A stretch of 56,415 nt of DNA from Prevotella sp. (GTDB lineage: Bacteria > Bacteroidota > Bacteroidia > Bacteroidales > Bacteroidaceae), in the NCBI GenBank assembly GCA_017965725.1, contig JAGCPK010000046.1, positions 1 to 56,415 of the forward strand, written 5' to 3'. This document shows, piece after piece, positions 41,354 through 51,024 of the stretch. Positions within the stretch are counted from its first letter, which is position 1; every line of letters begins with the position of its first letter. Made by a program: the position numbers and the translations under genes. The notes below the pieces were generated by a model. That model did no database searches and was not told where the DNA came from. It saw only the letters and a list, made by a program, of their open reading frames with translations.

Positions 41354-41842
41354 ATGGAATCAATTATCACAGCAGCAACAGTACTGACAATGTACTTCAA
41401 CGCTATCAACAGCAACGACGTGAACTTCATGTATAACGGTGACATGGAGGATGGTGTGGTCAACAAGATTGAGGTCTATGAGAAGAATGCCAGCAAGCAG
41501 ATGGAGCAGAAGATGGAGTACTGCTATGAGTATGATGAGCAGGGCCGTCTGGTAAACAAGGAGATGCTGGGCTGGGACGAGGCCAAGAAAGAATGGATCA
41601 AGAGCAGTCGCCTCACCTATAAATATTATAAGAACGGTTACAATGTGGAGGTAAGTTACTGGAATGCTGACAAGCAACAGTACGACCTGCCAACGGAAGT
41701 CACTCTCTATCGCTCGCAGGCTCCTTGCCTGACAACGGTGAAGACCTACAAGATGAACGAGAAGCAAGACAACATGTATCTCACCAGCAGCATGGTGATG
41801 ATGGAACCGCTCGATAACCGTCTGCTAGCCAACAATAATTGA
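41354..41842 (+). CDS. DUF3836-like protein
   Basis: A 162-residue protein with a hydrophobic N-terminus (IITAATVLTMYFNA) that may be a weak signal peptide. The body has YD-type strands (EYDEQGRLVNKEMLGWDEAK; LTYKYYKNGYNVEVSYWNAD) typical of DUF3836, small secreted Bacteroidota proteins of unknown function. It comes before an M16 protease on the same strand after a gap with a long imperfect hairpin. Transcription from the 24-bp-element promoter looks likely. Confidence 0.7.
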   Translation: MESIITAATVLTMYFNAINSNDVNFMYNGDMEDGVVNKIEVYEKNASKQMEQKMEYCYEYDEQGRLVNKEMLGWDEAKKEWIKSSRLTYKYYKNGYNVEVSYWNADKQQYDLPTEVTLYRSQAPCLTTVKTYKMNEKQDNMYLTSSMVMMEPLDNRLLANNN

Positions 41843-41869
41843 TTCAAAACTCTCTCAAGATATATTCCC

Positions 41870-41903
41870 ACTGCCATGCACGATCTGATTCGTGTGTGGC
41901 AGT
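41870..41903 (+). other. Intercistronic imperfect hairpin (14-bp arms)
   Basis: Arms ACTGCCATGCACGA and TCGTGTGTGGCAGT pair except for two positions, around the 6-base loop TCTGAT. No U-run follows, so it is less likely a classic terminator and may be an attenuator or RNA-stability element between the DUF3836 and M16 genes. Confidence 0.55.
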
Positions 41904-41945
41904 TTCCCAGAAAAAAAACTTCAATCAAACATAATTGTTAACAAT

Positions 41946-44756
41946 ATGAAATTAAGAAAACTTTTTGTAGCAGTCGCACTGCTCACCGCAGGATTCGCAT
42001 CAGCACAGCAGATGCCAGAGATTCCAGTTGACAAAGATGTCCGTATTGGCAAACTCGACAACGGACTGACTTATTATCTGCGTCACAACAACACGCCTGA
42101 GAAGAAGGCCAACTTCTACATCGCCCAGCGCGTGGGTTCCATCCAAGAGGATGACTCGCAGCAGGGTCTGGCCCACTTCCTTGAGCACATGGCGTTCAAC
42201 GGTTCTGAGCACTTCCCACAAGGCAAGATGCTGGAGTATCTGCAGACGATTGGCGTACAGTTCGGACGCAGTCTGAATGCCTACACCTCTATCGACCGCA
42301 CGGTCTATTATATCGCTGACGTTTCTACAGAGCGCCAGAGTGCCCTTGACTCTTGTATGCTGGTACTCCGCGACTGGTCGAGCGGTATCACGGCTGAGCC
42401 TGCAGAGATTGAGAAGGAGCGCGACGTGATCCACAATGAGTACCGTATGCGCAACAGTCCCAGTCAGCGTATGATTGAGCGTGCGTTGCCTGCGCTGTTC
42501 CAGGGTTCAAAGTACGGTTATCGTATGCCTATCGGTAAGATGGAGATCGTAGATAACTTCAAGCCGGAGGAACTCGTGGCTTATTATAAGAAATGGTATC
42601 GTCCAGACAATCAGGGTATCATCATCGTGGGAGACATCGACGTCGATTATACCGAGAACATGATCAAGAAACTCTTCGGTGATATCGTGGTGCCTGCCAA
42701 TGCTGCCAAAGTAATCGACGAGCCTGTGCCAGACAATGAGAAAGCCATCTACGTGGCTGAGAAGGACAAGGAGCAGCAATACTCCATCCTCATGCTCTCG
42801 ATGAAGCGTGATCCCATCCCAACAGAACTGAAGAAGACGGCTGCCTATCTGGTGCAGGACTACCTGAACGACATGGTATGCGCTATGTTCAATGCCCGTT
42901 TCTCTGAGATAGCCCAGCAGCCCGACTGTCCTTTCATCCAGGCTCAGGCCCAGGACGGCAACTTCATGCAGTTGGCCCGTACCAAGGATGCCCTCATGCT
43001 GATTGGTGTGGCTAAGGAAGGTAAGGATATCGAGACCATCCAGGCTGTGGCCCGTGAGGGAAAGCGTGTCCATGACTTTGGCTTCACCGCTACAGAGTAT
43101 GCCCGTGCCAAGGCCGACTATATCAGTGCTTTGGAGAAGGTCTATACCAATCGCGACAAGCGCAAGAACGAGGAATATGCCGACGAGTATATCGAGAACT
43201 TCCTCGAGAACGACCCCATCCCTTCCATTGAGGACCTCTATCAGACGATGAATGTCCTGTCGCAGCAGTTGCCCATAGATGTTGTGAACCAGTATGCCCA
43301 GCAGATCATCAGCATCGACGACAAAAACCTCGTGGCTTTCAACATGGAACAGGAGAAGGATGGCAAGACATATGTGGCTACAGATGCAATGCAGAAAGCC
43401 ATGGAAGGTGTGCGTACAGAGACCCTCACCGCTTGGGTGGATAATGTGAAGGAAGAGCCGCTGATGGCTCAGATGCCTGCCAAGGGAAAGATTACAAAGG
43501 AAAGTGAGAACAAGACACTCGGCTATAAGGAACTGACCCTCTCGAACGGTGCCAAGGTGATCCTGAAGAAGACTGACTTCAAGGATGACGAGGTGAGGAT
43601 GCAGGCAGAGGCCAAGGGTGGCTATTCACTCTTCGGCAAAGCCGATGTGATGAACCTCCAACTCGCCGAGACAGCACAGGCATATAGTGGCCTTGGTAAC
43701 TTCTCGAAGTCGGAACTCGACAAGGCACTTGCTGGTAAGATGGTCAGTTGTGCGCTATCGCTCAAGGAGGATCGTCAGTATATCAGTGGACGTTCTACAC
43801 CAAAGGACTTAGAGACACTCTTCCAGTTGTTCTATCTCACACAGACCAATATCAACAAGGACGAGAAGTCGATGGCTTCATTTGTCAACCAGATGCAGAC
43901 GGTGCTGAAGAACAAGAGCCTGAACCCCCAGTTGGTTTATCAGGACTCTCTCGAGAGCACCAGGAACTGCGGCAATCTGCTGTACAGGATCCCCGAGGCT
44001 GAGGACATTGCCAAGTTTGATTACGAGCGTACCCTCCAGATACTGAAGCAACTCTATCAGAATGGCGGTCAGTTCACTTATACCATCATTGGTAACTTCG
44101 ACGAGCAGGCCATCCGTTCCCTCATCGAGCAGTATATCGCTTCTCTGCCTGCCGGCAAGGCTGTCACTCCAAAGGAAGTACGCACCTTCTTCAAGGGCAG
44201 GGTAAACAACCGTTTCGAGAAGCAGATGGAGACACCTCAGGCTACAACCACTCAGGTATGGAAGAACGAAAACATGGCTTATACGCTTGAGAACAAGGTT
44301 CTGCTCGATGCTGCCACAAGAGTGCTCACTCGTATCTATCTGCGTACCATCCGTGAGGAGGAGAGTGCTGCCTACAATGTGGGATGCAGTGGTCAGATCA
44401 GCACGATGGGCCCGAAACCCGTATTCTTCATCACTGCCCAGGCTCCCACGAATCCTGACAAGCAGAAGATTGCTGAGGACCTGATGATGAAGTACATCAA
44501 CGAGGCCAAGACCAAGATTGCCGACGATGATTTGAATCCCGTGAAGGAGATTATGTTGAAGCAGGCTGAGGATGACAACCGTGAGAACAGCCACTGGATG
44601 GATGTGCTGACAGAGTGGACGGCAGAAGGTGTTGATCTCCAGACCAACTACGCCGAGACCGTGAAGGCTCTGACTCCTGCAAAGATTCAGAAGTTCCTCA
44701 CCGACTTCCTCGCTGCCGGCAACCATGCCTCTATCGTCATGATGCCTACAAAGTAA
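41946..44756 (+). CDS. M16-family zinc metallopeptidase, two-lobed, exported
   Basis: A pitrilysin/PqqL-type protease of about 936 residues. Start 41946 gives a clean signal peptide (MKLRKLFVAVALLTAGFASA). The N-terminal M16 lobe has the inverted zinc motif H77-F-L-E80-H81, with the third Glu expected about 75 residues on in EIEKERDVIHNEYRMR. A second M16-like lobe without zinc motif starts near residue 520 (YKELTLSNGAKVILKKTDF). These enzymes clip peptides in a closed chamber in the periplasm. A strong terminator follows the gene. Confidence 0.93.
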   Translation: MKLRKLFVAVALLTAGFASAQQMPEIPVDKDVRIGKLDNGLTYYLRHNNTPEKKANFYIAQRVGSIQEDDSQQGLAHFLEHMAFNGSEHFPQGKMLEYLQTIGVQFGRSLNAYTSIDRTVYYIADVSTERQSALDSCMLVLRDWSSGITAEPAEIEKERDVIHNEYRMRNSPSQRMIERALPALFQGSKYGYRMPIGKMEIVDNFKPEELVAYYKKWYRPDNQGIIIVGDIDVDYTENMIKKLFGDIVVPANAAKVIDEPVPDNEKAIYVAEKDKEQQYSILMLSMKRDPIPTELKKTAAYLVQDYLNDMVCAMFNARFSEIAQQPDCPFIQAQAQDGNFMQLARTKDALMLIGVAKEGKDIETIQAVAREGKRVHDFGFTATEYARAKADYISALEKVYTNRDKRKNEEYADEYIENFLENDPIPSIEDLYQTMNVLSQQLPIDVVNQYAQQIISIDDKNLVAFNMEQEKDGKTYVATDAMQKAMEGVRTETLTAWVDNVKEEPLMAQMPAKGKITKESENKTLGYKELTLSNGAKVILKKTDFKDDEVRMQAEAKGGYSLFGKADVMNLQLAETAQAYSGLGNFSKSELDKALAGKMVSCALSLKEDRQYISGRSTPKDLETLFQLFYLTQTNINKDEKSMASFVNQMQTVLKNKSLNPQLVYQDSLESTRNCGNLLYRIPEAEDIAKFDYERTLQILKQLYQNGGQFTYTIIGNFDEQAIRSLIEQYIASLPAGKAVTPKEVRTFFKGRVNNRFEKQMETPQATTTQVWKNENMAYTLENKVLLDAATRVLTRIYLRTIREEESAAYNVGCSGQISTMGPKPVFFITAQAPTNPDKQKIAEDLMMKYINEAKTKIADDDLNPVKEIMLKQAEDDNRENSHWMDVLTEWTAEGVDLQTNYAETVKALTPAKIQKFLTDFLAAGNHASIVMMPTK

Positions 44757-44781
44757 TTAAAAACACTTAAAAAGGTAATAG

Positions 44782-44818
44782 AATCCGTAATCAGGGTAGT
44801 CTGATTACGGATTTTTTT
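44782..44818 (+). terminator. Intrinsic terminator after M16 gene
   Basis: A perfect 13-bp inverted repeat (AATCCGTAATCAG / CTGATTACGGATT), 6-base loop, followed by seven T. It ends just before the next promoter. Confidence 0.9.
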
Positions 44819-44821
44819 GTT

Positions 44822-44829
44822 TATCTTTG
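44822..44829 (+). promoter_or_regulatory. -7 box for DUF3737-patB pair
   Basis: TATCTTTG followed by CA. It lies 3 bases past the terminator's T-run. The first ATG (44835) falls at the likely transcript start, which favours initiation at 44853. Confidence 0.6.
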
Positions 44830-44852
44830 CAGCCATGATAGATATTAACGCA

Positions 44853-45698
44853 ATGGAACTGATAAAAGACAAGACTTTTGGTGGTGAGCGCCCTCTGTTC
44901 GCTACACACGATTTAAGACTGGAAAAAGTAACCATCACCGACGGCGAGTCGGGTATCAAACAATGTCAGAACATGGAGGCTTACAACTGTAAGTTCTATG
45001 GCAAATATCCTTGGTGGCACGTTGATGGGGCCAAGATCGACCACTGCTATTTCGCTTTGGGCTCACGTTCGGCCATCTGGTACACCAACGATCTGGTGAT
45101 GACCAACTCGCGCATCGACGGCCCGAAGTTCTTCCGAGAGATGAAGAACCTGACATTAGAGAACGTGGAGATTACCGATGCCGATGAGACTTTCTGGAAA
45201 GTTGATGGTATCCGTATCAAGAACTTGAAACTGCATGGGGGCACCTATCCCTTTATGTTTTCGAATAATATCTATGTAGATGGTTTGGAGAGCGACTCGA
45301 AATATGTGTTCCAATACTGCAAGAACGTGGAGGTTCACAATGCGAATATCCTGACGAAGGACTCTTTTTGGGAGTGCGAGAATGTCACTATCTATGACTC
45401 CGTACTCGACGGCGAGTATCTGGCGTGGCACTCAAAGAACGTACGCCTCGTGAACTGTCATCTGGCAGGAGAACAGTTGCTCTGCTATACGGAGAACCTC
45501 GTCTTGGAAAACTGCACCATCGACCCGATGTGCGACCGTATGTTTGAGTACTCTACCGTTGAGGCGGATATCAAGGGACATATTGAGAATATCAAGAACC
45601 CGACGAGCGGACATATCATTGCCGATAGCATCGGCAGCATCACCATCGATGAGAATGTCCGTCAACCGAATAATTGTGTAATAGAGGTAAGAAAATGA
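44853..45698 (+). CDS. DUF3737 right-handed beta-helix protein
   Basis: About 281 residues. The start at 44853 (MELIKDKTFGGERPLF) is the usual DUF3737 beginning; an ATG at 44835 would be nearly leaderless. The whole protein is built of short repeats with N-x-x-x-D and aromatic ladder positions (MEAYNCKFYGKYPWWHVDGA; VTIYDSVLDGEYLAWHSKNV), consistent with a right-handed parallel beta-helix. There is no signal peptide. Function is unknown. Its stop overlaps the aminotransferase ATG (ATGA), and the pairing with a PatB/MalY-type enzyme suggests related metabolism. Confidence 0.88.
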   Translation: MELIKDKTFGGERPLFATHDLRLEKVTITDGESGIKQCQNMEAYNCKFYGKYPWWHVDGAKIDHCYFALGSRSAIWYTNDLVMTNSRIDGPKFFREMKNLTLENVEITDADETFWKVDGIRIKNLKLHGGTYPFMFSNNIYVDGLESDSKYVFQYCKNVEVHNANILTKDSFWECENVTIYDSVLDGEYLAWHSKNVRLVNCHLAGEQLLCYTENLVLENCTIDPMCDRMFEYSTVEADIKGHIENIKNPTSGHIIADSIGSITIDENVRQPNNCVIEVRK

Positions 45699-46858
45699 AA
45701 TACGATTTCGATGAGTTAGTAGAACGAAGAGGTACAGGGTGCGTGAAGTGGGATGAAAGTTCATCACCCGATATTATTCCCCTGTGGGTAGCCGATATGG
45801 ATTTCAAGGCGGCCCCCGCCATTCAGGCGGCCATCCGTAAACGGGCAGAGCACGGTGTGTTTGGCTATACCCATGTGGAGGAAGATTACTACGAGGCTGT
45901 CATCTCTTGGTTCCTGCGTCGCCACAATTGGACCATCCATCGTGAGGAGATCCTCTATACCACAGGTGTCGTCCCTGCGATGTCTGTTGCTATCAAGGCC
46001 CTCACCATGCCTGGCGAAAAGGTGCTCATCCTCTCGCCTGACTACAACTGTTTCTTTTCCTCCGTCCGCAACAATGGCTGTGAGGTACTGGAAACGGCCC
46101 TGAAGCGTGTAGGCGATACGTTCGAAATCGATTGGTCGGACTTCGAGGCCAAATGCGCCGATGAGAAAACCACCGTCTTCCTGCTCTGCAACCCTCATAA
46201 CCCCTGTGGTCGCGTGTGGATTCCCCAAGAGTTGGAGCGGATGAACGATATTTGCCTGAAGCACGGTGTGAAGGTGGTCAGCGACGAGATCCATTGTGAA
46301 CTCATGATGCCTGGTCACAAGTTCCAGCCCTTTGCCGCCGTTAGTGAGGCTTGTCGCCAGAACAGCATCATCCTCAACTCACCATCGAAGTCGTTTAATA
46401 TTGCAGGTCTTCAGGCGGCTAATATCATCTGCGCCCGACCAGAATGGCGCCGTCGTCTGGATCGTGCCATCAATATCAACGAGGTATGCGATTTGAATCC
46501 CTTTGGTCCCGTCGCCCTTATCGCAGCCTACAACGAGAGCGAGGACTGGATCGACGAACTCAACCAATACCTCTGGGGCAACTATCAGACCCTCTGCGCC
46601 TTCATTGCCGAGCATATCCCACAATGGTATGTCTGTCGCCTCGAAGGCACCTATCTCCCGTGGGTGGATATTTCAGCAATGGGCCTTACGAGCCAACAAC
46701 TCTGTGACCGCTTACTCGCTGAGGCGAAGGTCTGGGTAAATCCCGGCACGATGTATGGCCCCCAAAGTGGTGAGGGTTATATTCGTTTCAACATTGCCAC
46801 CCAGCGCAGTCGCCTCCTTGAGGCCCTCCAGCGCATTAGTTCAGTGATTAATTCTTGA
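45695..46858 (+). CDS. patB: PatB/MalY-type PLP-dependent aminotransferase (C-S lyase)
   Basis: A fold-type I PLP enzyme of 387 residues. Start ATG 45695 (MKYDFDELVERRGT) matches the family N-terminus and overlaps the DUF3737 stop. Motifs are PLWVADMDF, NPHNPCGRVW (Asn of the PLP site), VSDEIHCEL (Asp/His) and SPSKSFNIAGL with the Schiff-base Lys. MalY/PatB proteins split cystathionine or cysteine conjugates by beta-elimination. The family call is firm; C-S lyase versus plain aminotransferase activity is not decided by sequence alone. Confidence 0.9.
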   Translation: MKYDFDELVERRGTGCVKWDESSSPDIIPLWVADMDFKAAPAIQAAIRKRAEHGVFGYTHVEEDYYEAVISWFLRRHNWTIHREEILYTTGVVPAMSVAIKALTMPGEKVLILSPDYNCFFSSVRNNGCEVLETALKRVGDTFEIDWSDFEAKCADEKTTVFLLCNPHNPCGRVWIPQELERMNDICLKHGVKVVSDEIHCELMMPGHKFQPFAAVSEACRQNSIILNSPSKSFNIAGLQAANIICARPEWRRRLDRAININEVCDLNPFGPVALIAAYNESEDWIDELNQYLWGNYQTLCAFIAEHIPQWYVCRLEGTYLPWVDISAMGLTSQQLCDRLLAEAKVWVNPGTMYGPQSGEGYIRFNIATQRSRLLEALQRISSVINS

Positions 46859-46920
46859 CAGATTGCCTCTGATGTCTCATTCGGATGGTCGCAAACTGCC
46901 ATCCCTATCAGGAAAGGCCT

Positions 46921-46964
46921 TAAAAATCCTCCATCCTGCTTCTGTTCTAAGCAAAATGGAGGAT
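46921..46964 (-). terminator. Terminator for DUF4139 operon (minus strand)
   Basis: ATCCTCCAT and ATGGAGGAT form a perfect outer stem, with an inner GCTT/AAGC stem in the loop. On the minus strand the hairpin is followed by TTTTTA. It lies between convergent ends at 46858 and 46995 and may also stop the plus-strand transcript, though the T-run there is poor. Confidence 0.75.
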
Positions 46965-46994
46965 GTTATTTAAGAAAATCTTCTTTACAGAAGC

Positions 46995-48929
46995 CTATTC
47001 TACATCCAACCGACGGTTCTTGGGATATTTGACGCGATAATTCACGATGAACTCCCGTTGCTCGTTGGGCTGGAGTTGTAGTTGCCAGACGACGATACCT
47101 GTTGACTTATCCAGTTGTCCGCCACTGAGTTCCTCAGTGGTGACGGTGATGTTGGAGTTCTCTGAGACGGGTATCTGATCCTGTAGTGTCAGAGAGACAG
47201 CCTCCATACGACTGTTCTTGACAGTGATACGCCAGGTCATATTCTGTTCTTGAGTGGAAGCCAGCAGACGACGCGAGGAGCGTGCCGACACTTTCGTACG
47301 TTGGATACGGATGCCATTGTCCCTGCCTAATGAGAAGTGCAGTGTGTCGTTGGCAACCGTTGGGTCGAGGATGGTCTTTCCGATGAACGAGTTCTCGAAA
47401 TAGACATTTGCCTCGCCTTCGAGCAGACTATGCTGCTGCCAGTCAGTGGCATCAGCCACGAGGAAGGCATCCTTGTCAGCCCGTGGGATACCGAGATACT
47501 GATAGGTGGCGGGCAGTTGGTAACGGGCAATCTCAGTGGTTGTGGTCTTGCCATCAGACGACAAGGTGAGTGGTTGCCTGATTTCGAACTCATAGCCGAA
47601 CTGAGCCTTCTGCTCCTTGACGGGAATCAACTCGCTCTCTTGCAGTTTTGGACTCTCGTAGGGTGTTGCTATCGCCCCAGCCATTGCCTCTGCCATCGGT
47701 GCGCTGTCTTTTGCCTTACGACTCATTTTATTACTGTTGCGTTTGCTGACGCCATAGCCGATAACTGTCACTTCATCCAGTGTAGATGTGTCCTCTTTCA
47801 TCCTGACATTCAGGGTGGAGCCGTTGACACGTTGTGTCTGACTCAGATAGCCAACATAACTGAACTGCAACTGCTTCTTGTCACGAGGCATGGTGATGCT
47901 GTAGCGCCCGTCGTAACCTGTGACGGTGCCAAGGCTTGTACCGACCACAAGGACGGAACATCCGATTAGCGGGTCACCATTCTCATCAAGTACGACACCT
48001 GTCACGCTGCCGTCGCTGATGGTCTCACTGTCATAGCGGGGTGCCTGTTTGCCGAAATCAAGCCAATAGGTACGCAACTCAGGAGCGATGTTGGAACGAC
48101 TTGGGTTGGCTGATGAGAGGGTGACGGGAATATTGATCCATTCCTCTTTCGTATTCTGGAACACGTTGGCTTTGTACGACAGTTGCAGAGGCTGTCCGAG
48201 CCCTTCCGAGCGGAGGTCGTAGGTGGGATACCATCCAGCGTTCTTAACGTAATAGGTCAGGTCGAACTCCACCTTGCCAGCCTGCGGTACCTGTAGTGTC
48301 AGGTCTGCCTCTGTGGTTGACTTCAGTTTCAGGTGGGCAATGGAATCAACAGTCTTTTCCTGTTTCTCCCGCTTCTCGGCCAGTATAGCCAGTTCCTCGT
48401 CGATGGCGATAGCCTTTTTCTTCAGTTCTAGTGTCTCCTGAGCGTAATAGTTGTTCAGTTCCTTGATGTTGACCAGTGGCGTGACAGCCGTGCGGTTGCC
48501 AACGGAACTATTGGTCTTCACCATCTCTAACTGGGCGTTCACCACTTCTAACTGAGCCTGCAGTTCACGTTCTTTGTCAGCAAACTGTTTTACCTGTCGC
48601 TCAGCCTCACGCAGTTGATTGACACGCTGCAGACTGTCTGGGTGTGTTGTACGGTAGTTTACCCCGAGTACGGTGAGTTTTCCCCGTGCCTTAATCTGCA
48701 TACTCTTCACATCGATATAGGGCGACAGTCCGGTGAAGGTGATTACGTGTTCCCCCGCCGTGAGATTCATGGCGTGGGAGCGTTCCACTTGGGCACCAGT
48801 GGTAAATACCGTCACGTGTTTGATGTCCGCCGTAAGTCTCTGACGATTGGTACTCGCCATCGTCTTCTCGCTATTGGCTGCAGTCACTAGTATTAGTGCT
48901 GCAGCCATTATCATTGTTTTTGTTTTCAA
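46995..48929 (-). CDS. DUF4139/DUF4140 protein with inserted carboxypeptidase-regulatory-like domain
   Basis: A 644-residue exported protein. After the signal peptide comes an N-terminal DUF4140 domain (VTVFTTGAQVERSHAMNL), a coiled coil (about 105-200) and the DUF4139 body, as in mucoidy-inhibitor-A-like proteins. About residues 310-400 hold an inserted CarboxypepD_reg-like domain (VTGVVLDENGDPLIGCSVLV) ending in LDEVTVIGYG, the sequence usually seen just before the plug of SusC-type TonB receptors. No receptor barrel follows. Likely envelope-located; function is unknown. Last gene of the esterase-GH43 operon, 12 bp behind the latter. Confidence 0.85.
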   Translation of the reverse strand: MKTKTMIMAAALILVTAANSEKTMASTNRQRLTADIKHVTVFTTGAQVERSHAMNLTAGEHVITFTGLSPYIDVKSMQIKARGKLTVLGVNYRTTHPDSLQRVNQLREAERQVKQFADKERELQAQLEVVNAQLEMVKTNSSVGNRTAVTPLVNIKELNNYYAQETLELKKKAIAIDEELAILAEKREKQEKTVDSIAHLKLKSTTEADLTLQVPQAGKVEFDLTYYVKNAGWYPTYDLRSEGLGQPLQLSYKANVFQNTKEEWINIPVTLSSANPSRSNIAPELRTYWLDFGKQAPRYDSETISDGSVTGVVLDENGDPLIGCSVLVVGTSLGTVTGYDGRYSITMPRDKKQLQFSYVGYLSQTQRVNGSTLNVRMKEDTSTLDEVTVIGYGVSKRNSNKMSRKAKDSAPMAEAMAGAIATPYESPKLQESELIPVKEQKAQFGYEFEIRQPLTLSSDGKTTTTEIARYQLPATYQYLGIPRADKDAFLVADATDWQQHSLLEGEANVYFENSFIGKTILDPTVANDTLHFSLGRDNGIRIQRTKVSARSSRRLLASTQEQNMTWRITVKNSRMEAVSLTLQDQIPVSENSNITVTTEELSGGQLDKSTGIVVWQLQLQPNEQREFIVNYRVKYPKNRRLDVE

Positions 48930-48941
48930 TTTCCCTGTTTT

Positions 48942-50993
48942 TTAATTGATCAGGAATATCTTTGTCTTGCCATTGTAGGTGGCCTTGATGGTTGAACGAC
49001 CCTCTACGATAGGATTGATTTCAAACTTCACTCCAGGAACGGAGGATGTTGCCTTCAACTTCGAGCCTGCATCCACAGGACCATAGACCTGATAGCGGAT
49101 CTGGTCGGGGTAGCCGTTCTGGTTGGTGAAACGGATGGGCGTTGAAGGAATCGTCAAAGGTTTGCCATCGCAGGTGATGGTGACCTGTGGCACAGCCTCT
49201 GGTTCAGACAATTGTCCATCCTTGCAGAAACCGATGCCGTGAAGGTCGAAGAGACCCTGCGGACGCTGTGGCTGCTGGGGACCGCGACGACCACCGAACT
49301 GGAAGCCCTGTTGCTGAGGTTGCTGCACTTCTGGACCTTCTACCACAAGGTAGATGGCGTGTTTGCCTGTCAGTCCCTCGACGGCAGGTACACTATTGAC
49401 ATACGTCCTCGCCGTTTGCGGACCGTTGGCATCAATGTTGAAGACGGTAATCTCCTGACCCTTCCAGGGATCATCGAGACGTACGTGAATCTTAAAGGCA
49501 CCCTTGCCGCTATGGGTGAGGTTTATGCAAAGACATGTACCGTCGCCAGACTTAGTGCCTTCGAAAGCCTTGCAGCCCTTGGCGTTCTGAGCGAGGCCGC
49601 CGAAACCGAAGTACTTGAAGCCTACGATACCACCATTGGTGATGCCGGCGAGATCCATCGAGTTGTTCCATACATCATGGTTGTCCTGCATCCAGTCGTT
49701 GGCGTTGGTACCGCCATACACGAAGCAAGCATAACCTGCTGAGTAATAGGCATAGGGAGGCAGACCAAAGATCTGGAAGCCCTCGCTGGTCACCTCGGCA
49801 CCAGTGTATTCGTTGCCGTCAGCAGCCTTAGCCGTCCACACATTATCGGTAGCGTATGGGTCATAGCCCGTAATCTTCACGACACCACCCTTGGCTACAG
49901 GTTTCTTGTCCCATGTGATCTTCACGGGAGCCACCATTGTCTGACGGGCATTGCCGAAGCCACGTGGCGGACGGTGATAGAACACGTACCACTGACCGTT
50001 GATCTCCTGAATAGAACCGTGGGTGTTGTGGCCGAAGTTGGTGGTGATGAGTTTGCTGCCATCCTCACCAGTCACGACACCACGGGAGTCAACGAGTACA
50101 CCACCAGAGCGCCAAGGACCGAGGGGCGAGTCGCCGAAGGCATAGCGCAGGGCGGAGTTGGTATTGCCCAAACCGTACTCCTTACCACTATAACCAGAGA
50201 ATACCATCACGTACTTGTTACCCACCTGACGGATGGACGAAGCCTCGAAGAAATTGAAGTCGAGCGGGTTCTGTCCCTCATAAAGGGCTTTGTACTCGCT
50301 GCCTGCCTTGTCGAGCAGACGTCCGTCGGCACTGCTAGCAGGGATGAAGGGGTCGATGGGCTCTGTGCCCTCACGCTTCGAGTACATGGTCTTCTGGTCA
50401 AGTTCAACGGCGGTAGAATGTTGGAAACCATAGAACACGTAGGCACGATAGCCGATGTCGTAATCTTTGTCCTTCTTGTTGGTGATAGTCTCGATGAACA
50501 CCGAGGGGTCGAAGTCAATCAGCGAGCCGGGGAGGCACTGACGACCATCCTCCGTGAGGTTGACGGGAGTGAAGGGACCATTGGGGCGGTCACCTTTACA
50601 TACCATCGGCGTACGGCGCCAACCACGGGAGTGGGGATAGAGCCAGTAGGTCTTCTTGCCTGTGGCGCGGTCGGTGGTGCAGACGAGGTCAGGGGCATAC
50701 ATCGTGTCCCACTGTCCATCAACAAACCATGTGAAAATGGGACCTTCGTCGCGCCACTGGCTCAGATCCTCGACGGGAGCCGACCACATGCGGATGTCTG
50801 GACCGCAGTAGGCGGAGTAGTTTACGTCGTGCGAGCCGATGATGTATGCACGGAACTTTCCTGGCTGATCAGGATCCTCGAACACACGGGGTTCGCCATC
50901 GGGTACATGCTCCCAGAGGGGGAGGTATGGGTTCTGAGCGTTGACAGCCAATGCTGTACACGCCAGGAAACAGAATGAAAGAAGTCTTTTCAT
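48942..50993 (-). CDS. GH43-like glycoside hydrolase with C-terminal carbohydrate-binding domain
   Basis: A secreted enzyme of 683 residues with signal peptide (1-19). Residues about 25-370 look like a five-bladed GH43/GH-F propeller: candidate acidic residues in EPRVFEDPD, MYAPDLV and the acid Glu in FEASSIRQ. From about 380 on, a CBM6-like beta-sandwich (WMQDNHDVWNNSMDLAGITN; AFKIHVRLDDPWKG) is followed by a Gln/Pro/Gly-rich spacer (about 575-600) and a final beta domain. GH43 enzymes act on arabinan or xylan side chains. With an esterase upstream it may debranch hemicellulose. The exact substrate is open. Confidence 0.82.
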   Translation of the reverse strand: MKRLLSFCFLACTALAVNAQNPYLPLWEHVPDGEPRVFEDPDQPGKFRAYIIGSHDVNYSAYCGPDIRMWSAPVEDLSQWRDEGPIFTWFVDGQWDTMYAPDLVCTTDRATGKKTYWLYPHSRGWRRTPMVCKGDRPNGPFTPVNLTEDGRQCLPGSLIDFDPSVFIETITNKKDKDYDIGYRAYVFYGFQHSTAVELDQKTMYSKREGTEPIDPFIPASSADGRLLDKAGSEYKALYEGQNPLDFNFFEASSIRQVGNKYVMVFSGYSGKEYGLGNTNSALRYAFGDSPLGPWRSGGVLVDSRGVVTGEDGSKLITTNFGHNTHGSIQEINGQWYVFYHRPPRGFGNARQTMVAPVKITWDKKPVAKGGVVKITGYDPYATDNVWTAKAADGNEYTGAEVTSEGFQIFGLPPYAYYSAGYACFVYGGTNANDWMQDNHDVWNNSMDLAGITNGGIVGFKYFGFGGLAQNAKGCKAFEGTKSGDGTCLCINLTHSGKGAFKIHVRLDDPWKGQEITVFNIDANGPQTARTYVNSVPAVEGLTGKHAIYLVVEGPEVQQPQQQGFQFGGRRGPQQPQRPQGLFDLHGIGFCKDGQLSEPEAVPQVTITCDGKPLTIPSTPIRFTNQNGYPDQIRYQVYGPVDAGSKLKATSSVPGVKFEINPIVEGRSTIKATYNGKTKIFLIN

Positions 50994-51024
50994 TTGACAA
51001 TTTGATTATTTACAATTTTACATT

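Noticed and set aside
43878..44726. A 282-codon minus-strand frame opposite the M16 protease
   Set aside because: Antisense to a conserved catalytic protein; no independent support.
47740..48010. TonB-dependent receptor (SusC) gene fragment
   Set aside because: The SusC-like EVTVIGYG segment is in frame within a complete DUF4139 protein; no plug or barrel follows and nothing is broken.
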